Part shown: piece after piece, positions 23,004 to 35,194 of the stretch
Layout: the number at the start of each line of letters is the position of its first letter
How positions within the stretch are numbered: position 1 is the stretch's first letter
Assembly: GCA_029718625.1 (NCBI GenBank)
Contig: CM056376.1
Coordinates: forward strand, 113,356,402 to 113,420,401
DNA: 64,000 nucleotides
Reading direction: 5' to 3'
Source of the DNA: Synaphobranchus kaupii
Lineage: Eukaryota > Chordata > Actinopteri > Anguilliformes > Synaphobranchidae
Notes under the pieces: generated by a model
Told to the model about the DNA's origin: nothing
Database searches by the model: none
Seen by the model: the letters and a program-made list of their open reading frames with translations, nothing else
Translations under genes and position numbers: made by a program

Positions 23004-23541
23004 GCCATTCTTTAAAGCCCACAAGCTCTCTTTTGGAAAGGAATCAAAGCAGATTTTGTGTGTGCCAGAGAGGAGGCAATGAATAAAAGGTGAAATGGCT
23101 TTGAAATGAGCAGATTAATATTCCCCCTCATTGACAGGATCCTGTCCACCTCCTGCTCTGCTGGAGTTTCAGTCCCTTTAAAAACAGAAAAAAAACACAC
23201 ATCCACACACAAGCCACACAGCCCAGATCTATAAAAGCTGTCAGCGTACTGTAAAGGGTAATCCCAATAATAAACCCACAGAGATCAAACCCGTCAGTCA
23301 GCGGGGGCACGGAGCAGCAGTCTAATGCACAACGGACCCCTCCTCCCTTTCCGGAACGTTCACCATCATCACACGTTTCCCTAAAAAGCACAGCTCGGGG
23401 AGTCTGCCAAACGAACGGCTAATAAAACATCACATTTTCTTTCCGTTTTATTATTAATATATGCAAGTTCTTTAAAAATGTATTTCAAAGAGAGATTGAC
23501 AGAGTGCCGGGGATGTCTTTCACTTCAACAGACACTCAGTG

Positions 23542-23562
23542 CCCCCCCCCCCCCCCCCTTCC
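23542..23562. repeat. Poly-C tract
   Basis: About 20 consecutive cytosines, with further C-rich sequence to the right. Homopolymer length here is prone to sequencing error. Confidence 0.9.
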
Positions 23563-24258
23563 CCCTGTGTCACACAGGGGTAGGATTGATATAAAAATGG
23601 GGCAAAAAAAACAACAACAAAGTAGCTCAAAGTCTGCTGGGTAACTGTTTTTTTTTGTTTTTTTTGAAGTCTATAACAAAAAAGTTTATTGTGAGCTGCA
23701 TTGGAGGGAGTGGGCTGCATTACAAGCCAGTCTTTCAGGAGCTTGGTGTGCTTGTGGCCGAGCGCTTGTACTTACAGGGAGCCGCAGCTTGTCCTGATTA
23801 GTTTAACATGCCTCGAGGTTTAAACGCTTCTGCTGGATCCTCCCACACTCTGGAAAAAGCCCCCTGTTCTCTCGGATTGTGCGCCATGTCTTAGACTTGC
23901 CAGAACTTTCCGTCCTGATCTTCACTCGATGCTGGACAGCGTTTAGAAAAATGAGTCGGATGTAACTCAGAATGTCGGAATGTGATACGGAATACATTTT
24001 AATCTCGTCCCTCGTCCAATTTTCTTTCACTGCTACAGAGGATATGTGTGTGTATGTGTGTGTGTGTGTCTCCCTTTTGCTTTTAAACCTCTGTTCCCAT
24101 TGAACTGCATTTATTTACTTGTGTTCTTTATTTCCAACAGTACATTTATAGCAAAGTGCTGTGCTAATCCGGTCTGTTCCAAAACATATTCTTGAGAACA
24201 TTACAATAATCACGAGTGGCCACAAGAGGGCGCTAAAGCTACATAATCTATGTTTATA

Positions 24259-24743
24259 CACTGCCTGGCCAAAAAAATTGTAGCCGTTGCACCCGTCATG
24301 CATAGTGCCCACTGTACAAGCCTCTGGAGGCAGTGTTATGATCTGGGGTTGCTTCAATTGGTCAGGTCTAGGCACAGCAACGTTCTGCAGCAATAAAATT
24401 AAGTTATCCCATCAATGGGCATATTCCAGGACGACAATGCCAAGAGTGGTTCAGGGAGCATGAGGAATCATTTTCACACATGAATTGGCCATCAGAGTCC
24501 TGACCTTAACCCCATTGAAAGTCTTTGGGATGTGCTGGAGAAGACTTTACGGAGTGGATCGACTCTCCCATCGTCAATACGAGATCTCGGCCAAAAATGA
24601 ATGCAGCTCTGGACGGAAATAAATGTTGTGACATTGCCTAAGGTTGTCGAAACAATGCCATGACGAATGTGCACCGTAATCAAAGCTAAAGGCAGTCCAA
24701 TGAAATATTAGAGTGTGCAAACTTTTTTTTTGGCCAGGCAGTG
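24259..24743 (+). pseudogene. Tc1-like transposon remnant (485 bp, inactive)
   Basis: Terminal inverted repeats cactgcctggcc and ggccaggcagtg are flanked by TA on each side (24257-24258 and 24744-24745), the classic Tc1/mariner target duplication. Between them, on the plus strand, is the C-terminal part of a Tc1 transposase, with VMIWG, a QDDNA block and SPDLNPIESLWDVLE. These contain the second aspartate and the glutamate of the DDE triad. In-frame stops and the loss of the N-terminal half leave it non-functional. Confidence 0.92.
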
Positions 24744-25038
24744 TACCATATGACTGTGAAAGCCAAACACCTTTTCTCCTTAGAAATTCCACATGGGGTT
24801 GTAGGGTTTCTTTATAGCGCACCAGTCAATTACTTTACATACCTGTCATCATTTATAAATATAAATTATATTATTGTTGTTAGCAAGAAGATAATGACAA
24901 ATAGTAATAGGAATATTGATAGCACAGGTTGTATTCATAGTATTTTGGTGCCAGAGATTGCTTTTGGTTGTGTTTTTGTTGTTGAGAAACAGAATACAAT
25001 TGTATGGCTGAAAGATACTGACTCAGTCGGTGACTCAA

Positions 25039-25275
25039 ACTCAGGCCAGAGTACCCACTGTATCTGCTGGTTTTGTTGCAGCCAATCTCTTGATTAATTA
25101 ATTAATGTTGATTAATGTTGTTGTAAACATATACTTAAGTGCCTCAGTAATTGTTTCCTTAAACACAGTACAGGTTTGGTTCAGTGCCATTTGCTTTTGT
25201 TTTGAGCTCTTCATTTACCAAATCGTGTCATTTTAGTGACCAGATTTCTGTCCACACTTTCAGCAATTAGGACTT
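25039..25275. repeat. Dispersed repeat, intact copy (family A)
   Basis: A roughly 237-bp segment starting at ctcaggccagag and including ctgctggttttgttgcagcc, an attaattaattaatg stretch and ttcagcaattag at its end. The same sequence, about 90% alike by eye, recurs at 28028-29002 but is there split by an inserted L1-like piece. It is non-coding and unclassified. Confidence 0.85.
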
Positions 25276-25796
25276 GACCACACCACTGATTTAACTTTTC
25301 AGTCTATTATTTAATCGATGTAAAATGTAACCTCTTTTTTAGGAGCCATTTGCCATGTAGCACATTAAATAAAAGCATTAGTTCATCTGGCTGATTAGAA
25401 GTCCTGCGATGTAGAACATTTATTCATGGTATTCACGCCTATTTCTGACACAATGTGAGCTTAAGCGAGAAAATCATCCCAAAATAGATGTTAAAAGTAA
25501 CTAATTAAGAACATTATTGTGCGACTGTGGCTAGAACAAAAAACACCTTTCAATGGGTTGGGGGCACTCTTGGTTTGAGAGCCCCCTGATCTATGCAGTA
25601 GGCCTGAGCTAGCCTGTTTATGCCGCTAAACTTGGCGGTAAGAGGTTGCGCCTAACGAGGCCTAAGTGGCAGCTGGATGCCTCAGGAGGGGGGGACGCGT
25701 GCGGCCGCTCACGCACTTTTAGCCACAGCGCCATTCTTCCTTTCCTAAGACCACGCCCTGAGCCGTCCAAGTGAGCGAGGCTGTCAGCTTTATATT

Positions 25797-25926
<130 letters not shown>

Positions 25927-25939
25927 AGTCTGCAGAGGC

Positions 25940-27960
25940 ATTAGAGCATCAATGCCTTAATGTCTGAATTTTTCAGATGTATCTATAAATGTAAATAGGA
26001 GCACCTGCTTAATGGCCTAAGGTAAATGTATATCCTTGTCCGTCTATCTATAGGTCATGGATGCCTGTTCTTTCAATGGCTTTCAGCAGGCAGAATGTTA
26101 TGTTTGGAACATTCCAATTTGAGCATTAGGGCCTCATGTTTAAACAAAGCATTTGAGATGCAGCTTTGGTGGGCATGTTGGGGGTCCAGTGGTGTTTATC
26201 CCCTGGAATATCCAGGAGCAGTGAGTGACGTTTTTAAGAATCAGTGTCATATACATTCGCCCTATCTGCAGCCATAGTAACAGTGCTCTGCAACACAGTG
26301 TGTTCGCAATATTTGGACCCAGGGCAGATGAGTAATACTGAACCCATCTTATTCTCCCCATTGAGCCCAGGGCAGTGTAGCTAACCAGCAGAGCTGCGGA
26401 GTAATCTGTGAAAGCCAACACCAGGACAACAGGCAGCAACGCCAAGGGGCTGGGTCATTACCTCATTTACAAGCTGACCATGAATTTGTTTGAAGCATGG
26501 TACCTCATTTTCCAAGGCAAAGATTTAGAATAAATAAATAAATAAAAATGAAAAGGTTCCGCAGTTTTGTTCGTTACATAACTGCGCTGTTGAACTAACT
26601 GAATGTGTAGAATAAAAGCATGTCCTTGTTTTTTAAAAAAATGAAATGAATAATTTAAAAGAAAAAACATTTTCATGAAGTGTGAAGTACTGAAATCAAA
26701 TATTGTTCTTTTCTGGTTGGTTAACTCCTTGGAAAACTCATTTCACTTATTACATTGTTTACCTTCTGGCCACGCAGAGGAATGTGCAGCATTATAAACT
26801 CCCAGACCGTGAACATTAACTGCAGTTTCTGAGAGGATCCAGAGCTCGTCTGAGCCCTTACCTGTGAGCACATATAAGTGGCTGACTGAGGGAGAGCTTG
26901 GCGTGATTCTGGCCGTCTGTTGATGCATTCTTTCATTTTGAGTTTGCTTTTTGGCCTGCACCAGCACAATGCATGCTGGGGGAATGAGGCTATACTGGGC
27001 AGGGTTATAAAGGGCTGTCAGTCACTGACTTGATAGTGTCCAAAAAAAATACCACAATGATTGGTTTGCATTATTTTGAGCATGTGTTGACTCCGCCCAT
27101 TTTGGGTTTTCTGTCCTATCACTAGTGACACAAGAAAGATCTTAAGTGTCAACTCTTTTGTTGCTGTTGTTTTGTTTTTCTTTGTTCCTATAGTTGCTGG
27201 CTGAGTGTGTAACTACATTCAGTGGATCATTCGCATGCAAAATCTGTCTCAGCCTGTGACGGATTAGAGCTACTTGTCGTAACTGGGATGATACGCATAA
27301 GAGGTGGTCCAACGACCTCAATGGAGCGCGAAGCTCAGATTTCTCAGTTGGTCATTTTCAAAAGATTATGAGACCACTGTAGTTTCCAGCTGCAGAACGG
27401 ATTTATGTTCTGGTCCTAAATTAATAATGGTGCCAAAAACCCTACTTTTGCATAGACTAACTGCAATTTTTCCATTGCAAAAGTGAATTCCTGCTGTTTA
27501 CAAATGCTAGACACAGCTGAAGTGAAAATGTGCACCCATCAATTATTGATTTGTAGTACCTTTTACATGATTCCCAAGAGACTGGTTTCCAAGATAAAAG
27601 GGGTAAGAGATCATTTTTGTTGCACAAATTAGCTGGCTAGATTTATCTAATTTTTTTTGCCCCATTTAATAAATATTCACAGGAAACACCTCACCTGTGG
27701 GAGTTAATGCACAAGGATTTATCTTTTCATTCATTATAATGGTATAATTAGTGCTTCAAAAGCAAAAAAAGATGTTAAACATTAATGTTACTGGGATTAG
27801 GAGATCTAGGGTAAGTGTCCAAAACATGTTTCTTAGTTCATTAATAAATTTTAAGTTTTGCATAGCTAAAACTAGGCCTACTCTCTTTTTTTTTTTGGGG
27901 GGGGGGGGTTTAACTGATTAATTATACTGATAAACAGCTCTTGTTTTATATTATTTTTTC
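25940..27960. other. Intergenic sequence, no gene seen
   Basis: I find no convincing gene or named repeat here. Short frames exist on both strands without recognisable domains. Confidence 0.5.
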
Positions 27961-27965
27961 CAATG

Positions 27966-28029
27966 CAGGCTTGAATAATAGGTTTTTTATAAACAAAGGA
28001 TCTGTTGATAGGCAACACAGTGTGCTAAC
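27966..28029. repeat. Left copy of a 64-66 bp direct repeat
   Basis: The segment from aggcttgaata through ttataaacaaagga to tgctaac recurs at 29024-29089 with few changes. The pair brackets the split family A repeat, about 1058 bp apart. A short word, catgtttcttag, just left of each copy suggests the duplicated unit was longer. Confidence 0.85.
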
Positions 28030-28355
28030 TCAGGCCAGAGGACCCACTGTATCTGCTGGTTTTGTTGCAGCCAAGCTCTTGATTAATTAATTAATGTTTT
28101 TTTTTATTATTTATTTTATTTTATTTTATTTATTTTATTTTTTTATTCCCGCCACCACCCCCCCCCACCCCCCCCCCCCTCTTGGGAGGACAGCTTTATT
28201 TTTATTTGTAATTATATTTCATAACAATGTTGTGCTAAAGCCTCTGAGAGGGAAGGGTATAACAACAACACAAAAATAATAATAATAATAATAATAAAAA
28301 ATAACAATAATAAAAATAAGAAAGAAAATAAAGCAAGTTCATCAAAGAAAAGGAA

Positions 28356-28428
<73 letters not shown>

Positions 28429-29002
28429 GAAGAGGGAAGAAAAAAAAAATGAATAGATATAATAGCATATAGTAAATATAGCAGATTTTGTTTGAGGTTG
28501 CAGTGGCTACAGATATGTAGTGTAAACAAACAGAGGGTGCAGACATGTAGAGCAAATTGATATGTGGGGAAAAAAATAAATAAATACGGTTATGTGCGTG
28601 GGTTTGGTTTTTGGATGAGTTCTGATATGAGTTTAGACGAGTTAAGAATGTATTCCAGGTTTCATTAAAGACTGATATATTGTTTTTTTCTGGAGGCTGT
28701 TATTCTTTCTATAGAAATGTGTTCTGTAAGTAGGTTGATCCAGTGAGTGATGTGACAAGATTTTTTAGATTTCCAGTTTTGAAAGATAATTTTCTTAGCG
28801 ATAGTTAGAGAAATAAGTAATGGGTTTCTAATTAATTAATTAATGTTGATTAATGTTGTTGTAAACATAAACTTAAGTCCCTCAGTAATTGTTTCCTTAA
28901 ACACAGTACAGCTCAGTGCCATTTGCTTTTGCTTTGAACTCTTCATTTACCAAATCGTGTAATTTTAGTGACCAGGTTTCTGTCCACACTTTCAGCAATT
29001 AG
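28030..29002. repeat. Dispersed repeat family A, second copy, interrupted
   Basis: The left part (28030-28096) and right part (28832-29002) together reproduce the repeat at 25039-25275. The break occurs inside the attaattaattaatg stretch, exactly where an L1-like element lies. Comparison with the intact copy therefore gives the empty site. Confidence 0.88.
28097..28831 (-). mobile_element. 5'-truncated L1-like LINE inserted in family A
   Basis: The insert is flanked by a 14-bp direct repeat (ttaattaattaatg at 28083-28096 and 28832-28845) and carries a T-rich run at its left end, which is a poly(A)-type tail on the minus strand. Near its right end the minus strand encodes an L1-type ORF2 C-terminus: a KKIIFQNWKSKK block, HWINLL, and ERITASRKKQ, followed by an in-frame stop where the L1 frame would continue. 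The remainder is 3' UTR with AAT microsatellites at 28275-28297 and 28359-28421. Confidence 0.8.
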
Positions 29003-29023
29003 TGTTTCATGTTTCTTAGTATT

Positions 29024-29089
29024 CAGGCTTGAATACTAGGCTTTTTTTATAAACAAAGGATTTGTTGATAGGCAATACGGTATGCTAAC
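29024..29089. repeat. Right copy of the 64-66 bp direct repeat
   Basis: Matches 27966-28029 with scattered substitutions. Together the pair flanks the interrupted family A repeat. Confidence 0.85.
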
Positions 29090-29734
29090 CTCTGGGGTTC
29101 CATGAAATAACAAAACTCATTAATTCAACACCAAGGTCATTGCCCATTGAGGTGGATGGAATTTGGCAGAAGGCAGACGGAATATCTGCAATCCTCACTT
29201 AATTCCATAGCACTCGTAAGCCACACCCATTGCATTACAAGCCATCCTGAGCTTTGGATTTCACCAGCAGGTATCAACCTGAAATGTGATGCTAGCAGAC
29301 TATGTTGTGCTTTCTGGCTGCCATGCCCAAGACCAGTGGAGAATGTCCACAAAGTGCCCCATGCTCTTCTGCTGGGCTTATTTCTGTTCGACTTCCTATT
29401 GGCCCTTTCCTAAACACTTCTTCCTGATCCTGCGACGTTCTTACAGCAAGACAAAACAGCATCGCCACAGGTGCTCATCTTCGTGAAAATCCAATGCTTG
29501 GTGACTTAATGATACTTTCTAATGGCCACAAACCACCATCTGCCACCAGAATATTCTCCCAGGCATCACTGTGATCAGATGTCTTGGCCCTAGAAGCATT
29601 GTTTAGGTCTACAAGAAAACAGCGTCAAATTAAATTCTTGCTAGATAATTATTTTATATATTATTTTTAATGCAGTTGTTGCAAAAAAGAAAAAAGAAAA
29701 AAGAAAAGTTCCAACAAGAACAAAACGTTAAAAA

Positions 29735-29945
29735 TGTGTGTTGTTCTGGGCTAGCAAAAGGTTGCAGGTATGATTCCTCGGTATTACACTGCTCTGGTAC
29801 CCCTGAGTAAATGTACTTAACCTGAATTGCGTCAATAAATATCCAACTGTATAAATGGTTGGCTTGTAAAAAAATTTAAATAAAATTATATAAGCTCTGC
29901 AAGTCCCTCTGGATAACAGCATTTCCTAAATTCCTAAACCGTAAA
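29735..29945 (+). mobile_element. Degenerate SINE, same family as 3028-3258
   Basis: It keeps the B-box-like region (ggttgcaggtatgattcc), the acccctgagtaaatgtactt block and a tail with ctctGGATAacagc. The tail repeat is nearly lost. Divergence is clearly higher than in the 3.1 kb copy. Confidence 0.75.
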
Positions 29946-30478
29946 TGCTGGCATGTCGTCATTTTTCTGGTGATTTGATAGGCAGTTAAGTAGAACTTTT
30001 CAGTTATACAGACTGGCACACTAGGATAAAATCTGTGAATATATTAATGTTAGAAGAACATTGCTTTTAAAAAGAGCCAGGTGTTATTCTGTACGGCTGT
30101 GGGAAAGAGGAGATACAATGCCCCTGGGTGACTGTAATGTGTTCCGCGATCCTGGAGTTCCACTGCGGTGTCTTCTTTTTCAGCCCCTGAAATTTACTGG
30201 TATTGACATTTTCACACTTCTTTAAGTCTTCTGAAGTGTGTGCTGCCTTTGTTGCCAAGGGGACATGATACGTTTGATATCTTATAAACTGATAACAGCA
30301 CCCAAGAGCTCATGTGTTCATACGCATAAACCTTTTTTTAAAACATGAAGGATGGAATACGACTCCAAAGTGACAGAACTACTTGATGTATGTCCCTTTC
30401 TACTGCGGTCCATCACTTAATCCTCACTGAGTGAAAAAAAGTTGGGTTCCGAGGACAGGCCCCTGAGGCACGCCATTC

Positions 30479-30572
30479 AACACGGTCAAACCATGTAAGC
30501 ATTTCTGACAGATTATACAACATGGTCAAACCATGTAAGCATTTCTGAGGGATTATCCAACACGGTGGCTGC
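30479..30572. repeat. 40-bp tandem duplication
   Basis: The unit with ggtcaaaccatgtaagcatt occurs at 30481 and 30521, and a partial third start (aacacgg) follows. This is a short local duplication. Confidence 0.85.
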
Positions 30573-30888
30573 CTTAATATGCAATGTGGAAGAGGTGGCA
30601 ATGCTCCAGGTCTGTAATACAGGAGCGTTTCTTTTTTTTCTTTTTCTTTTGTCCCTGAATCAAGGGTTAGCTCATTCCATCCTGATCATCAAAGCACAGT
30701 AACACAAGGTACTTTCAATTAAATCCATTATGCTGGAATGAAACAAACCAGTAAGAGCATATTTGGCACAAAGAACCAACAAATTTGTACGTAGCAAATC
30801 CCGCCCCCCTGATGGCTTACTGACGAAGGTAAAATTTTCAAAAATATTCAGAACAGAATTCTACCTTAATGCAGTTAACTGAGCCCAC

Positions 30889-31020
30889 AAAAAGCTCACA
30901 AATATGTGATTAGAATGCTCTTAACTGAACATTCTAATGCTGATGTAAATGGAGTTCTAGAACAAAGACTTAGAATTTTGAGAAAACATTCCATAAAACC
31001 TACTCTCCAAAGGGCTAAGA
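30889..31020. mobile_element. Hairpin-bearing dispersed repeat, copy 1
   Basis: Shares the block acaaatatgtgattagaatg, a hairpin at 30910-30937 (10-bp arms TTAGAATGYT and AACATTCTAA, 8-nt loop), then ctgatgtaa and, about 80 bp on, a ctccaaaggg end. Other copies lie at 38980-39121, 40551-40665 and 57422-57562. Two copies have ttaaccctttt or caaagggttaa edges, which suggests a small terminal-inverted-repeat element. Confidence 0.8.
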
Positions 31021-31051
31021 GCTGCTGAAATATGCACTGGACCCATGTCTG

Positions 31052-31073
31052 GGGGGAGGGGGGGGGGGGTTGG
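31052..31073. repeat. Poly-G tract
   Basis: G-run in an otherwise featureless stretch; its length may be unreliable. Confidence 0.8.
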
Positions 31074-32200
31074 GGTGGTAGTAGAGCTTAGTTAGGGGAC
31101 TGTTGGAGGGACCAGGATGACCCTCTGGAGTGCTAACGCGTTTGGCCTGCTCCGCTGCGGAGGGCAGGTGATTTCCATCCGGATGGCAGCATCAAACGTC
31201 TCTTCTCCTTCATATCCTCCTCATGGACGCCTGTAATTAAACACATATTTCACAAAGTCCTGAAGCAAGGGCAACAAGGGCCCCTTTATAATTATTCCCC
31301 ACATCTCTCCTGACACCCCCTCCATCTAACTCCTCCCTCTCCACTACTTCCTAGGCTGGTGTATTTTTCCTCTTGTGTGCTTGTGTGGAAGTGAATAAAT
31401 TCCCCCCAAATGGTGACAAACATATGGGGGAGTTGATCATGTGACCAGGGGGCTATTATGATGCAATCTTATGAACTCCCGGAAGGGTTTTCAGTGCACA
31501 GAGAAGTCCCATCCGGCAGGCCCCTAAATCACAGATATGGAGGGAGGGTTTGTCTGTCCCATTTTTACATTTTTTTTATTTTTTTAAAGGACTGCCAAAG
31601 TTTTTCCACATCTGCCCTCATTGAGTGGGTGGAAGAGGTTCAGCAGCTCCTTTTTCTTTCCTAACAATTTCCAGCTCAAAGGCAGCGGAGGATGCAAAAC
31701 AGCTTTAGCATCGTGCCGTTTGATTATTCTATCCCCAGTGCAGTGCAGTGATGTTATCACTGGAGAACTGCCTTCTGTGGATACTCAAGTGTGGCTTAAT
31801 TTAAACTTGCACTCTATTAATAAAGTACATTAGATACAGACTCATGAGTCATGACTTAAGGGTCTCACTTAGAGCAGATGTAGAAATAGTCTTACAGTAG
31901 ATGGTGAAATTACTTAAGGAGGCAAATTAATCATGTTACAATTAGGCTGTCAGTCTCCAAAAACCGTAGTCAGCATCTAGACTAAATTCCTTTTAGTTAT
32001 TAAACAGAGGTTATATATGATTAAACCTTAGTGATGGTATAATGGAGGGATAGTACCACAAATCAGGTCCAATTGCATCAAGCAGTTTAAAATATAGGTC
32101 AGTGCAGCTGCAATGAATTTTAAATGTTATAGCTTCCCAAAAAAATTGTTTATGCAAATTGGTTTAATTGCAGATCAGTTGATAGCAATATACAAATTAA

Positions 32201-32376
32201 GGGCCTGATTTACTAAGACCTTTAGCATGTGCAAAACATTTTAGCACATGCAAAACCAATAACATGACCGGTGATTGGTCATGGCATTTACTTTGCACAA
32301 ATCATTGGTTGTGTTATTAGTTTTTCTGTGTGCTAAAAGGTTTTGCACACGCTAAACGTTTTTGTAAATCAGGCTC
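32201..32376. mobile_element. Harbinger-like MITE, copy 1 (176 bp)
   Basis: Inverted termini gggcctgatttac and gtaaatcaggctc are flanked by a TAA duplication (32198-32200 and 32377-32379). The interior is internally palindromic, with ttagcatgtgcaaaac opposed by ttttgcacacgctaa. A 3-bp TAA/TTA target duplication with non-coding palindromic content fits a PIF/Harbinger-type MITE. The superfamily is an inference. Confidence 0.85.
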
Positions 32377-33018
32377 TAAATGTACATATACAGGAAAAGT
32401 GTGGTGTAAAGCACAGTACAAAGCATTGATTCAGAAGAACCACAAGTACTAAAAAAATTATATTTTTCTCTTGTTTTAAATTATTGTTGTTTTGAAGGAT
32501 TTATAACCCTTGACTTCTAAAAAAGAAAAAAAAAGAAAAAAGTGTTGTCACTATACTCAAAACATAAATGAAAAAATCTGTATATTTTCTTGTTTTTTTT
32601 TGTTAATACAGTATATTAACATTCCAGGGACCCCCTGTGACACATTTTTCTGTGGAAATGCGTTATTTTTGTCTCTTTGATCCAGGCTCTAGCCCCACCC
32701 CCACAGAGTCATTGTGTGTGAAGCTCAGGGACTTATACTATCCATCATTACCTGAAACACCTATACCTCCCCTTTCCCCCTCCCCCATACATCACACCTG
32801 CAGGAGAGCAGCTCCTTCTGTAGCTGTGACAGAGTGATGCGTCACCCTCTCCAGTGATCTATGGAGTCTTTCATCAGTGCTGGAGCGTGTGTGAATGATC
32901 TCACCCTGCCTGATGCCACACTTTTTCTTTTCAACAGAAACTGGTCGAAAAGATATTGAAAGAAAAAATAATAAAGATTTTCCCACAAGCACATTTGTAG
33001 GACCATTTTCTACTGTTA

Positions 33019-33128
33019 GGGCCTGATTTACTAAGACCAATGATTGGTGCAAAGCAAATACCATGACCAATCATTAGTCATGTTACTGGTTTTGCATGTG
33101 CTAAAAGGTTTTAGTAAATCAGACCTTT
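33019..33128. mobile_element. Harbinger-like MITE, copy 2 (internally deleted)
   Basis: The same left terminus gggcctgatttactaagac and a matching right end agtaaatcagacc appear here with a shorter interior than the copy at 32201-32376. Preceding TTA fits the target preference, but the right flank no longer matches. Confidence 0.8.
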
Positions 33129-33252
33129 TGTACGCTAACAGCAAATCCCACACACGATTTTGCAAAATGTCTTTTACAGATTCCATTACTGAAGACAAGC
33201 TTCACCTCGTACAGTGTGTTTTATTTGCCAACCATGTGCAAGTTGCCACAGC

Positions 33253-33894
33253 TTAAAGCTGGAGTACGCAATTTTATTATTTTTTTAATATTGGGGAACG
33301 GTCTTGCATAGTTGGTAGCAATCATAGAAAGAACTGTTCTGAGAGAAATCCAGCACCATCCACTGTGTTTATATACCCTCAAATTCTGCATTCTAAAACC
33401 AGCGATTCGGCCCAAATTTTGTTTTCAAAACAAAGTGGCTTATGACCATAGACCATAGAACCAATCGAAGAGATAGGTCGGATCACATCACGAACCAATC
33501 AACAGTGAGATTGGCCTTGCTAGTTCACCAGCTAGAAATTTCACAGCGACCTATTACACCGGTGCTATTTCACACAAAGAAAAAGTAAAGGGAATTGGAT
33601 AAAGCTCGCTCGAAAACTGGAGTAAACATAGGTGCTCATTTTAGAAGGTGGCTAGATTCGGGAGCAAATTGGTTTAAAAACAGACATGGAGCTCTCATAT
33701 TCTACTGGACAGGTAGGTCAAAAGTTTCAACACAAATGTACCTGGATTTTCTGCTTGCCAGTCAACTGTAATTACCTATAATGAATAGTAGCTAGGTTGC
33801 TATTATTTGTAATGTTACTTGTTACTGTTCGGGATGTTATGACTTTGACAACAAATGCGACCGTTGGGGAAAAAGTTGTGTACTGTAGCTTTAA
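33253..33894. mobile_element. TTAA-flanked MITE (642 bp)
   Basis: The left end ttaaagctggagtacgcaa is mirrored at the right by ttgtgtactgtagctttaa, with TTAA at both edges (33253-33256 and 33891-33894). There is no coding capacity. A TTAA target is typical of piggyBac-type mobilisation, which is an inference. A shorter element with the same edge style lies at 53473-53816. Confidence 0.8.
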
Positions 33895-34287
33895 TTTAAT
33901 TAATTTCCATTTCTGTTAATCGTTTCAGTCAATGTGTGGCACTAATTAATCAATTGATCAGTCAGACTTAAATAAAGTAACTATGGTGGCATACAGAGGG
34001 ACTGTCCAGGCCCAGGTAAAATGATTAACACTTTAAACACTTTTTACCTGTAAAATTCCTGCAGATTACTGCCCCTTTTGAAAGGAAGCATTGATATTCA
34101 TAGCACAATTCTGCTTTCATAAGATTATATAGTTAGTAAATTCAATTGACAGTTCCTATGGATTTGCATCTTTGTGTCAGTAACTGAACAGCTGTTTTCC
34201 ATTGTGAAGGGACTTGTTTTCAAAGCTGGAGTATCTCTTATGGCAGAGAAGATTAAATTTTTTTTAAGAAACACTCCAAAGCATAGC

Positions 34288-34338
34288 CTTATTACATTAG
34301 TGGTATTTAGCAGATGCTCTTATCCAGAGTAACATGCA
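34288..34338 (-). mobile_element. SINE/L2-type 3' tail fragment
   Basis: On the minus strand it reads ctctGGATAagagcatctg then gctaaat and an aatgtaat-like end, the same tail as the 3.1 kb SINE. The tRNA-like head is absent. Confidence 0.7.
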
Positions 34339-35194
34339 GAATTTTGATTCACTTTTCTCATAGTGTCTAATTTATAGAGCTGTATATGTACAGCCCCACT
34401 TCCCTAACTGTTATACTGCACTGCCGCATAGTAGCTGCGTTCATCTACACGAGCGGCATCCAGCCAATCAGAGTGGCAGATCCCCCTGAGTCTAAGCGCA
34501 GGCACGCTGATCCTCCTGCTTTGCCTTCTGATGGACTTTCATTTGTAATGTCAACAGAGCAAATGGTGTGTGACCGAGGTTAGACGCCTTCGCCATGGTA
34601 ATGTGCTTATGTTGCAGGAGTGCGTGCTGTTGCTGTGGCGTAGCCCGTTCTCTGCTCCTCTCGTCTCGACGCCCAGAGCGTTTTCTCTGTCATACCAGAG
34701 CAGCGCTAATTGCTGCTTTATACGTGGGAAGGGTGCTGAATCTATTACAGCAGTTATGATTAATGGCTTCCCTTCATAGTTTTGAGCCAAACTCTCACAA
34801 ATATTGCAGCTCTTACAACAACCTGGAGGAGAAAGCAATCGACTTCATTCCCAGTCTGCTCTACCCTATCATTTAGTTTAATAAACCGCGACACCCCTTG
34901 ATAAATTAAATATCCTGATTTGAGCATATTTTGGTATATGAAAAAAAAAAAATCTTACTTTGTTGTACTGCTATAAATAACTTTGAAAACAACATATAAT
35001 TACTGTTACATTACATGTTTGTACAATGTTGTTCATATATCACAAAACAGATTTCGCAATATATACGTACCTGCAAATGAATATAAACAATGTAAATAAT
35101 TTTTGCATGCCCTATTTTGTTATTTATTACAGAAACATGCTACAGTTTTTACTTGCATACAGCGCATGTGGGATTCAGCCTTCTAGCTCTTACA

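Noticed and set aside
24259..24743. Active Tc1 transposon
   Set aside because: Only 485 bp long, with the N-terminal transposase half missing and in-frame stops present.
29147..29486. Overlapping plus-strand frames of 88 and 66 codons
   Set aside because: No domain or conserved motif; the length is within chance expectation.
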